Of a stretch of 11,902 nucleotides of DNA, positions 1 through 5,931 are shown in pieces. The stretch spans positions 1-11,902 of the forward strand of contig DAIEML010000054.1 of assembly GCA_027349615.1 (NCBI GenBank), given 5' to 3'. The notes beneath the pieces were generated by a model, which saw only the letters and a list, made by a program, of their open reading frames with translations, had not been told where the DNA came from and did not search any database. A program made the translations under genes and the position numbers. How positions within the stretch are numbered: position 1 is the first letter of the stretch; each line of letters opens with the position of its first letter. Source of the DNA: Ignavibacteriales bacterium. GTDB lineage: Bacteria; Bacteroidota; Ignavibacteria; Ignavibacteriales; Ignavibacteriaceae.

Positions 1-378
1 CTGCTGAGATTTTTTCTCGACTAAAATTCCGCGGTTATAAAATTCCAGAAAAAATTCTTTACCTGTTTCATGGTGAACCGGCAGGCTGGTTCTGGAATAA
101 TTATCGAAGCTCATTCCGAATTTTTCAAAAGCATCTTTATTTATTTTGTGGTAACGATCGATAATTTCTTTTGGCTTTACACCTTCTTTATCTGCACTGA
201 TTGTAATCGGAACGCCGTGTTCATCGGAACCGCAAATAAAAATTATGTCATTTCCTCTTAATCTTTGAAATCTTACATAAATATCGGCTGGAAGATAAGC
301 GCCGCTTAAATGTCCCAAATGAATAGGTCCATTTGCATAAGGAAGGGCTGCTGTAACTAAAATTTTATCAGGAGACAA
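1..378 (-). CDS. metG: Methionyl-tRNA synthetase, N-terminal part (runs off the left edge)
   Basis: The first 126 codons of a class I methionine-tRNA ligase, which charges tRNA-Met in the cytoplasm using ATP. Residues 8-23 read [16 protein letters not shown], the family's N-terminal strand with the HIGH-type ATP-binding signature (HLGH, residues 20-23). It is followed by [14 protein letters not shown] and then [10 protein letters not shown], the conserved start of the Rossmann fold and methionine pocket. The KMSKS loop and anticodon-binding domain lie outside the window. The start is TTG at 378-376: an in-frame TAA lies two codons upstream, no ATG or GTG precedes the conserved block, and AGG lies about 6 nt upstream as a short ribosome site. 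The gene points away from the LiaF-like operon. Family assignment is very secure; the TTG start is well supported. Confidence 0.96.
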   Translation of the reverse strand, partial: MSPDKILVTAALPYANGPIHLGHLSGAYLPADIYVRFQRLRGNDIIFICGSDEHGVPITISADKEGVKPKEIIDRYHKINKDAFEKFGMSFDNYSRTSLPVHHETGKEFFLEFYNRGILVEKKSQQ

Positions 379-408
379 TTTTTACCTGTAATATTTGAAT
401 ATTCTTCA

Positions 409-416
409 CAAATATA
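409..416 (-). promoter_or_regulatory. Candidate -7 element for metG (TATATTTG)
   Basis: On the minus strand TATATTTG matches the Bacteroidota sigma-factor -7 consensus TAnnTTTG exactly. It lies about 30 nt upstream of the TTG start, which would give a short leader. The matching -33 element is poor, with only TTTA at the expected distance, so the call rests on one half of the promoter. Confidence 0.45.
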
Positions 417-492
417 CAGATTTTTTATAATGGAATTAAAGATTATAGATGGATAATTGAAATGATTTAACGTTTCCAGTTTAAAAACGATT

Positions 493-583
493 GGGCTGTT
501 GTTTGTCGTCGCAAAACTACTTGGAAATTCATAAATTTCTTACTCATTAAAGAGACTGCAAGTAAATCACCAAACAACAGCCC
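493..583. repeat. 13-bp perfect inverted repeat with nested stems
   Basis: GGGCTGTTGTTTG (493-505) is the exact reverse complement of CAAACAACAGCCC (571-583). Inside, TACTTG (518-523) pairs with CAAGTA (559-564), and GAAATT (524-529) pairs with AATTTC (534-539) across a four-base loop. The whole 91-nt unit can therefore fold as one branched hairpin in RNA or single-stranded DNA. No T-run follows either arm, so it is not an ordinary terminator. It could be a small structured RNA, a miniature mobile element or a folded recombination site; the sequence alone does not decide. No obvious target-site duplication flanks it. Confidence 0.55.
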
Positions 584-744
584 GTATAATGCAAAGCTAA
601 ATACAAGTCTTATGCCATTCACATTTCAAAAATAACTTCCCACCTCTTACTCTAATAATCGTATTATTCTGAAAAAAGTTTAATTCAAAGTTTCAATCCA
701 ATACAAAAAGTATTCGCATCGTGCAAAATATTTACATACTTCAC

Positions 745-767
745 CGGTAAAAAAATATAGTTTACCG
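745..767. promoter_or_regulatory. 7-bp dyad upstream of the LiaF-like operon, candidate operator
   Basis: CGGTAAA (745-751) and TTTACCG (761-767) form a perfect dyad with a 9-bp AT-rich spacer, ending a few bases before the candidate -33 element at 772. Its centre lies about 55 bp upstream of the likely transcription start. That suits a dimeric regulator acting as activator, but no regulator is identified and it does not match the direct-repeat LytTR box. Confidence 0.35.
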
Positions 768-771
768 ATTA

Positions 772-806
772 TTTGTTTATAACTCATTCATTTAATTTTA
801 CTTTTG
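772..806 (+). promoter_or_regulatory. Candidate TTTG / TAnnTTTG promoter for the LiaF-LytS-LytTR operon
   Basis: TTTG (772-775) and TACTTTTG (799-806) match the two Bacteroidota promoter elements. The spacer is 23 nt, a few bases longer than the usual 19-21, so the pair is plausible but not ideal. Transcription would start near 812, about 36 nt before the ATG at 848. Confidence 0.4.
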
Positions 807-847
807 TTCCGGATAGTTAAATTAGTAAGAAATTAAAGGTGGCTAAA

Positions 848-1561
848 ATGCATGACCGAAATAGTTCTCCAAATTCCAGAATGTTTCTGGGCTTAATTTT
901 AATTTTAATGGGCGGATTATATTTATTAGAAACCCTAAATTTAATTAGTTTGAATATACCTCATATTATTTTTTCTTTCCCATTTATTCTGTTCATCATT
1001 GGAATAATTGTTTTAATAAACTCACGGAATAAATTTGTCGGCGCGCTGCTTACAATTATTGGTGCGTTGACTTTAGCTCCGCGAATTTTTCCAAACATTC
1101 ATTACGATGGTGATATAGTCTGGCCGGTTATTTTAATAGCAATCGGATTGATGATAATTTTCAAACGAAGATCTTTTTATATTCCTCATAAAAATTTTTT
1201 CGGTAAAACTATTGATAAAGATTTTATTGAAGATGTTGCTGTTTTCGGCGGTGGACATAAAATAATTCAATCAGATAATTTCAAAGGCGGAAATATTACT
1301 GCAATATTCGGGGGTTCTGAAATTGATCTTTCCCAATGTAAATTAGCCGAAGGAGACAATGTTATTGATGTTATGTTATTGTTCGGGGGAACTACAATTA
1401 TTCTACCTAAAGATTGGGATGTTAGACTAAATGTTACGCCAATTTTCGGCGGTTTTTCCCAAAAAAGAAGGAACATGCCTGCAGTTAGTGATTCAACCCG
1501 GACATTAATTATTAAAGGAGTCGCTATCTTCGGCGGCGGTGATATTAAATCTTATTACTGA
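848..1561 (+). CDS. LiaF-like four-helix membrane protein (envelope-stress modulator)
   Basis: A 237-residue membrane protein resembling LiaF / 'cell wall-active antibiotics response' proteins, which modulate envelope-stress two-component systems. Four hydrophobic segments (about 13-33, 40-57, 63-81 and 90-105) precede a basic stop-transfer (KRR, 106-108) and a soluble C-terminal domain. That domain repeats the turn FGG at residues 133, 154, 179, 200 and 228 (AVFGGG, AIFGGS, LLFGGT, PIFGGF, AIFGGG), the repeating beta-strand pattern of the LiaF C-terminal fold. I chose ATG at 848 because AGGTGG lies 5 nt upstream. The in-frame GTG at 839 overlaps that ribosome site. The histidine kinase begins 17 nt downstream, so this gene probably tunes it; that role is inferred from LiaF in Firmicutes. 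Confidence 0.85.
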   Translation: MHDRNSSPNSRMFLGLILILMGGLYLLETLNLISLNIPHIIFSFPFILFIIGIIVLINSRNKFVGALLTIIGALTLAPRIFPNIHYDGDIVWPVILIAIGLMIIFKRRSFYIPHKNFFGKTIDKDFIEDVAVFGGGHKIIQSDNFKGGNITAIFGGSEIDLSQCKLAEGDNVIDVMLLFGGTTIILPKDWDVRLNVTPIFGGFSQKRRNMPAVSDSTRTLIIKGVAIFGGGDIKSYY

Positions 1562-1578
1562 TTTCCTGATTTAAGAAA

Positions 1579-2621
1579 TTGAAAAATCCGATCTTAAATA
1601 GTTTCAGGAATATTTTTATTTATATTCTGTCAGGAATTTTTTTAAGTTTCATTTATTTTATTTTACTTATCTTTAGCTTAAAAATTTCTGCTGAGCTGGC
1701 CGCATACGATCTAATCTTTATTTTTCTTCTTTTAGGTTTCGGAATTATTCTTTGGTATCCCATAAGCTATCTTACAGTTGAAGAAAATGAATTCTCAAGA
1801 TTAATAATTAGTCATATCTTCAGCGGAATAATCGCATCTGCTTTGTGGTTAGGTTTGGGATATTTTATTATAATAAATATTATTCCAAGCCGTCTAGATT
1901 ATTTCCAATTTTTCAAAGAGACAATGGTTTGGAGATATTTAATCGGACTTATGTTTTATTTTTTGTTACATCGTTTTATTATATTATTAAATATTATTCC
2001 AACCTTCAGGAAAAAATTACTAAAGAAGCTGCTCTTAAAAACTCAATTACCGAAGCCGAACTTAAGACGTTAAAATTTCAGATCAATCCGCACTTTATTT
2101 TTAACAGCTTAAATTCTATGAGCGCATTAACTACGATCGATCCGGAACGCGCCAGAAGTATGATTCTTAAACTTGCAGATTTTCTTCGTTACACTCTTGC
2201 TAACAACGAAAAGCAGACAAATCTTTTAAGAGATGAATTAAAAAACATCAAGCTTTATTTAGACATTGAAAAAATAAGATTTGAAGATAAATTTGAATAT
2301 GTTGAAGAAATTAATGATAATTGCCTCGATGTTCAGATTCCGAATATGATTCTTCAGCCGCTTTTTGAAAATGTAATTAAGCATGCTGTATATGAATCTT
2401 TCAATAAAATTATTTTAAAGATGAAATGCCGTAAAGAAAATTCCTTTTTACGAATTACTTTAGAAAATAATTTTGAAACCGGTTCAAGCACCCAAAAAGG
2501 AAGTGGCATCGGTTTGCAGAACATCAAAAAAAGATTGGAATTAATTTATCATTATTCTGATTTGCTGGAAGTAAAGAATGAATCAAATTTATTTACCATT
2601 ATTTTATTAATTCCGTTATGA
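1579..2621 (+). CDS. LytS-type sensor histidine kinase, reading frame broken at a T6 run
   Basis: A membrane histidine kinase of the His_kinase/LytS (HPK8) type. The frame starting at the TTG at 1579 gives four hydrophobic segments and then meets a stop at 2071-2073. The frame one base back carries the catalytic part and ends at 2621. Joining them by a -1 shift at TTTTTTG (1959-1965) yields about 347 residues with no gap: the fourth helix continues into a linker and the phosphoacceptor motif NPHFIFNSLN (His172), the N-box LFENVIKH (Asn265) and the G-box GSGIGLQNIKKRL (from residue 308). Every catalytic motif is intact, which points to a one-base loss, a read error or slippage rather than old decay. 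No usable ATG precedes the conserved part and an in-frame TGA at 1567 bounds it, so TTG is the likely start. It would phosphorylate the LytTR regulator 24 nt downstream. Confidence 0.85.
1959..1965 (+). other. T6G frameshift site inside the LytS-type kinase (slippery heptamer form)
   Basis: In the upstream frame the codons read TAT TTT TTG, so the heptamer is T TTT TTG, the X XXY YYZ form of a -1 slippery site. Stepping back one base continues as GTT ACA TCG TTT TAT, which restores the fourth membrane helix and the kinase domain. A single missing T in the run gives the same result. I see no strong stem-loop just downstream, which weakens the programmed-shift reading. Confidence 0.6.
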
Positions 2622-2645
2622 TTTACTTAAAACTTTAGAGTTAAT

Positions 2646-3395
2646 ATGAATAAGATCAAAGCTGTGATTATTGACGACGAAAAGCTTGCAAGAGCAGTAA
2701 TTAAAAATTATTTAAAAGATAACGATAAAATTGAAATAGTCAGTGAATGTACAAATGGATTTGACGGCATAAAAATTATAAATGAATTAAAGCCTGATTT
2801 AATTTTTCTCGACATCCAAATGCCGAAAATTTCTGGCTTCGAAATGCTCGAGCTTCTTGATCAACCGCCGATAATAATATTCACAACTGCGTTTGATCAA
2901 TATGCGCTGAAAGCTTTTGAAGTAAATGCAATTGATTATCTGTTAAAACCATTTTCTCAAGAAAGATTTAATGAAGCGTTAAGCAAGGCTTTTCTTAAAA
3001 TAAAAGATAAATCAAAAAATACTGAAGCTATAAAAAAACTAGTCATGCTAGATGAAGCGAAACCTGAATTCCTTGAACGAGTTATAATAAAAAATGGCGC
3101 TCAAATTTCTATAGTTCCAGCCGGCAGCATTAAATATTTAGAAGCCCAAGATGATTATGTAATGATTTATTCAGACGAAGGGAAATTCTTAAAGCAAAAG
3201 ACAATGAAATATTTTGAAGAGCATTTGAATCCAAATGACTTTGTTAGAGTTCATCGTTCGTATATTGCATCAGTTAAGAGAATAAAAAAGATTGAATTGC
3301 TTGAGAAAGAAACTTATAAAATCTTACTTGAAGACAAATCTTCACTGCCTGTAAGTAAAAACGGGTACGAAAAATTAAAAGGGATTTTAAGCTAA
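2646..3395 (+). CDS. LytTR-family response regulator
   Basis: A 249-residue cytoplasmic response regulator. Residues 1-120 are a receiver domain: acidic pocket at Asp10-Asp11, phosphoacceptor Asp56 in LIFLDIQMP, conserved Thr81 in FTTAF, and Lys101 in DYLLKPF. Residues about 144-248 are a LytTR DNA-binding domain, recognisable from KYLEAQDDYVMIY, VRVHRSYIASVKRI and the final LPVSKNGYEKLKG. Length and architecture are those of the LytR/AgrA/AlgR family partner of LytS-type kinases. It lies 24 nt after the kinase and is almost certainly its cognate regulator. Its targets are not visible here, but the operon's own promoter region (dyad at 745-767) is a natural candidate for autoregulation. The next gene has its own promoter, so the operon probably ends here, although no terminator hairpin is evident. 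Confidence 0.95.
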   Translation: MNKIKAVIIDDEKLARAVIKNYLKDNDKIEIVSECTNGFDGIKIINELKPDLIFLDIQMPKISGFEMLELLDQPPIIIFTTAFDQYALKAFEVNAIDYLLKPFSQERFNEALSKAFLKIKDKSKNTEAIKKLVMLDEAKPEFLERVIIKNGAQISIVPAGSIKYLEAQDDYVMIYSDEGKFLKQKTMKYFEEHLNPNDFVRVHRSYIASVKRIKKIELLEKETYKILLEDKSSLPVSKNGYEKLKGILS

Positions 3396-3402
3396 AATTT
3401 AA

Positions 3403-3434
3403 ATTGAAACTTATTTCGCCTTAAGATATATTTG
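3403..3434 (+). promoter_or_regulatory. Bacteroidota-type promoter for the aldehyde dehydrogenase
   Basis: ATTG (3403-3406), a 20-nt spacer and TATATTTG (3427-3434) fit the TTTG / TAnnTTTG promoter, with an exact -7 element and the right spacing. Transcription would start near 3441, followed by AAAGGG (3451-3456) about 6 nt before the ATG. This is the best-matching promoter in the window and indicates that the gene is transcribed separately from the LytTR operon. Confidence 0.6.
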
Positions 3435-3462
3435 CCCCATAATTCTTTACAAAGGGATTGAT

Positions 3463-5070
3463 ATGATTTTTGATAAAGACCTCCAATCTGTCCAGGAAGC
3501 TCGCGATTTAGCTAAAGTAGCTAAAGATGCTCAGCTGGAATTCCAATTTTTTAATCAAGATCAAGTTGACCGTGTTATTAAAGCCATGGCTGAAGCTGGT
3601 TATAATGAGGCTGAACGGTTGGCTAAAATGGCTTGCGAAGAAAGCGGGTTTGGGAAATGGCAGGATAAAGTTATTAAAAATCAATTCGCTGTAAAGAATG
3701 TTTTTGAATCTATCAAAGATTTAAAGACTGTTGGCGTTATTGCCAGTGAAGCAAATGGTAAAGTAATTAAGATTGCTGTTCCAATGGGAGTTGTCTGTGC
3801 ATTAATTCCTTCAACTAATCCGACATCAACAGCAATGTTCAAAGCATTAATTTCACTAAAATGCAGGAACGCAATTGTTGCAAGCCCTCATCCGAGAACT
3901 CCTAAATGCACAGCGGAAGCTTTAAGAATTTTATCAGAAGCGGCAGTGAAGGCAGGAGCTCCGGAAGGCTTAATTCAATGTATGAGCACTCCGACTATTG
4001 AAGGCACCGACTCTTTAATGAAAGATAAAAATATTGCGGTTATTCTTGCAACCGGCAGTAATCCTATGGTTAAAGCCGCTTACAGTTCCGGTAAACCTGC
4101 ATACGGAGTTGGCTCAGGAAATGTTCCTGCATTTATTGAAAAGACTGCTGACTATAAAAAAGCTGTTGCCGATATTGTTTATGGAACCACTTTCGACAAC
4201 GGAACTTTATGTTCTTCCGAGCAGGCAATGATTGTTGATCGTCCACTTCGTGAAAAAGTAATTGAAGAAGCAATATCAATCGGATGTTATTTTGTAAATG
4301 AGGAAGAAAAGAAATTATTAGGCAAAGCAATTCAAAATGATTTTAAAATTAATCCTGAAATCGTTGGACAACCTGCACCTTTCATTGCAAAGTATGCCGG
4401 CTTCAGCGTTCCCGAAAACACTAAAGTTTTAATAGCTGAATGTACACAAGTTGGAAGAAGCGAACCCTTATCGATGGAAAAACTTTCTCCGGTTCTAGCT
4501 TTTTACACTGCAGACGGATGGTTGGACGGATGCCATCGAAGCATTGAGCTTTTACGCTTCGGCGGAATTGGGCACACAATGGTAATTCATTCGAACGATC
4601 AAGATGTTATAATGAAATTTGCAATTGAAAAACCGGCGTTTCGAATTTTGGTAAATACTGTCGCATCAATCGGCGCAGTTGGATTTACAACTGCTTTAGC
4701 TCCATCAATTACTTTAGGGCCTGGAACAATGGGCTGCTCAATTATTTCGGACCATGTTACGGCAAAGCATTTAATGAACATCAAAAGTTTGGCTTTCGAA
4801 ACTAATCCAATTAATCACGGACAAACAGTTTCTTCATTTAAATCTTCTCCTTCAAATTCACAAGCTGCACCGCAAGATAATTTTATGAAAGAAATTGAAG
4901 AGCGCTTAAAAGCCAGGGCAGGGAATTTTCCTTTGAAAGACTCATATCTTCCTAAAAAAGAATTTAAAGTAGAGGAACAATCTTCTAAACCGCAAAAAAC
5001 TAAAACTTTCGGCAGTGGAATTAAGGAAGAAGAAATTCAAAAAATTATGAAAGAGTTTAGGAAGTCTTAA
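3463..5070 (+). CDS. CoA-acylating aldehyde dehydrogenase (AdhE N-domain / EutE-like)
   Basis: A 535-residue aldehyde dehydrogenase of the CoA-acylating branch, which interconverts an aldehyde plus CoA and NAD with acyl-CoA plus NADH. It follows the N-terminal half of AdhE closely: SGFGKWQDKVIKN, PSTNPTSTAMFKALISLK, ASPHPR, VKAAYSSGKPAYGVGSGN (nucleotide-binding region) and FDNGTLCSSEQ, where Cys250 is the catalytic thiol. The iron alcohol dehydrogenase half of AdhE is absent. After the catalytic domain ends, near residue 460, a low-complexity linker leads to two short predicted helices; the last (residues 520-534) is charged and amphipathic and closes the protein. Such tails occur as encapsulation peptides of microcompartment aldehyde dehydrogenases, but no shell gene is in the window. 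The exact aldehyde (acetaldehyde, propionaldehyde or sulfoacetaldehyde) cannot be read from sequence. AAAGGG precedes the ATG at good distance. Confidence 0.92.
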   Translation: MIFDKDLQSVQEARDLAKVAKDAQLEFQFFNQDQVDRVIKAMAEAGYNEAERLAKMACEESGFGKWQDKVIKNQFAVKNVFESIKDLKTVGVIASEANGKVIKIAVPMGVVCALIPSTNPTSTAMFKALISLKCRNAIVASPHPRTPKCTAEALRILSEAAVKAGAPEGLIQCMSTPTIEGTDSLMKDKNIAVILATGSNPMVKAAYSSGKPAYGVGSGNVPAFIEKTADYKKAVADIVYGTTFDNGTLCSSEQAMIVDRPLREKVIEEAISIGCYFVNEEEKKLLGKAIQNDFKINPEIVGQPAPFIAKYAGFSVPENTKVLIAECTQVGRSEPLSMEKLSPVLAFYTADGWLDGCHRSIELLRFGGIGHTMVIHSNDQDVIMKFAIEKPAFRILVNTVASIGAVGFTTALAPSITLGPGTMGCSIISDHVTAKHLMNIKSLAFETNPINHGQTVSSFKSSPSNSQAAPQDNFMKEIEERLKARAGNFPLKDSYLPKKEFKVEEQSSKPQKTKTFGSGIKEEEIQKIMKEFRKS

Positions 5071-5096
5071 TTATTTATTCGTAGAGAAAAATAATT
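5069..5096. terminator. Weak AT-only hairpin between convergent genes
   Basis: AATTATTT (5069-5076) pairs perfectly with AAATAATT (5089-5096) across 12 bases, between the convergent aldehyde dehydrogenase and YceI genes. The stem has no G-C pair and only short T or A runs flank it, so termination would be weak. It is listed because of its position and symmetry. Confidence 0.25.
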
Positions 5097-5108
5097 TTAA
5101 CTAAAAAT

Positions 5109-5753
5109 TTATTTGGAATTTTTTACAATTTTCTCTTCTCGTCCTGCTAACAAATCGAAATGAACAATTAAATTTTTGTTTGCTCTTATTAATCCGAAGA
5201 AGTGCGTCGGCGGTGTAATTCCATAATCAAGCATTGAAATTGGTATTCCGCCAATTATTCTAAAATTTCCGTCGGAAAGTTTTTCGACATTAAAATTTAT
5301 ATAAACATCATTTCGCACTCCGGCAATATAAAGGCTGCCGTAAGTTTTTAATGAATACCAATTTGCAGAATCAGGTTTTGTTGAAAGGTTAGCTTTAATT
5401 AAATCATAGTTGATGTCGGGATATTTATCAGCTTTCATCGCATTATACATATCTTCATTCATCATATATTTACCGCAATCTAAAGTATGTACTATTACTG
5501 TAACTATTGCCTTGTCATTTTTTAATGAACTGGAATTCAAATTTGTATCATTAATAAGTTCTGCATATCCGTTAACTTGACGCGTTGTACAAGTGAATTC
5601 ATCAATGTTTGATGATCCTTCTATCCACAGCTTACTTCCTGGCAATGTTGTATATCTTATCTTGCTTGTGTCTTGGGCACTTGTAAATCCTAAATAGGAA
5701 AAAATTATAAATGCGACTGAAAAGTAAACAGTTATTTTATAAAACGTAATCAT
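5109..5753 (-). CDS. Secreted YceI-like protein
   Basis: A 214-residue exported protein of the YceI family, eight-stranded lipocalin-like barrels that bind polyisoprenoid or other lipids in the periplasm. A signal peptide covers about residues 1-26 (hydrophobic VYFSVAFIIFSYLGF, then TSAQ). The mature part has the family's opening SKLWIEGSSNIDEFTC, a central block of VHTLDCGKYMMNEDMYNAMKA followed by KYPDINYDL, and the closing TPPTHFFGLIRANKNLIVHFDL. That last pattern is typical of Bacteroidota-type members. The gene converges on the aldehyde dehydrogenase and diverges from the large sensor kinase across a 178-bp gap. No clear Shine-Dalgarno is present, which is usual in this group. Ligand and exact role are unknown. 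Confidence 0.85.
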   Translation of the reverse strand: MITFYKITVYFSVAFIIFSYLGFTSAQDTSKIRYTTLPGSKLWIEGSSNIDEFTCTTRQVNGYAELINDTNLNSSSLKNDKAIVTVIVHTLDCGKYMMNEDMYNAMKADKYPDINYDLIKANLSTKPDSANWYSLKTYGSLYIAGVRNDVYINFNVEKLSDGNFRIIGGIPISMLDYGITPPTHFFGLIRANKNLIVHFDLLAGREEKIVKNSK

Positions 5754-5931
5754 TTACTAGCGGCAAAAATTTATTATAGTCATTTCAGGTAATTTTATTC
5801 TAAACATAAATAGAATTCCTTAAATGAATAGTGCTTTCGGCAACTTGGATAAATTAAATATGATTTAAAAATATTTTTATTATTTAGTATAAATTGTATT
5901 ATATTGTCAAAAGAAAAAATGATTCAAGTTT

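Larger units (their letters stand above)
379..847. other. 469-base intergenic region between divergent metG and the LiaF-like operon
   Basis: I see no credible coding sequence on either strand. From left to right it holds the metG promoter-like element (409-416), a 13-bp inverted repeat with internal structure (493-583), a small AT hairpin (AATAAT/ATTATT, 654-668), a 7-bp dyad (745-767) and a promoter-like pair (772-806) in front of the LiaF-like gene. About 120 bases between the inverted repeat and the dyad show nothing I can name apart from the small hairpin. Confidence 0.6.

Noticed and set aside
70..261. Small plus-strand open frame opposite metG.
   Set aside because: It lies antisense to strongly conserved methionyl-tRNA synthetase codons and has no recognisable features.
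465..592. Integron attC site around the 13-bp inverted repeat (ATTTAAC on one side, GTATAAT on the other).
   Set aside because: The outer GTTRRRY core is not matched on the right side and the spacing to the left core is too wide and asymmetric; no integrase or cassette gene is nearby.
839..847. GTG start three codons upstream for the LiaF-like protein.
   Set aside because: The GTG overlaps the best ribosome-binding sequence (AGGTGG), whereas the ATG at 848 is correctly spaced from it.
1845..1964. A separate cytoplasmic kinase starting with GTG at 1845.
   Set aside because: Residues before 1965 in that frame are out-of-frame translation of the membrane domain; only the part after the T6 run resembles a kinase.
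5900..5906. TATATTG as a -7 element for the hybrid kinase.
   Set aside because: It lacks one T of TAnnTTTG and no -33 TTTG sits at the right distance.
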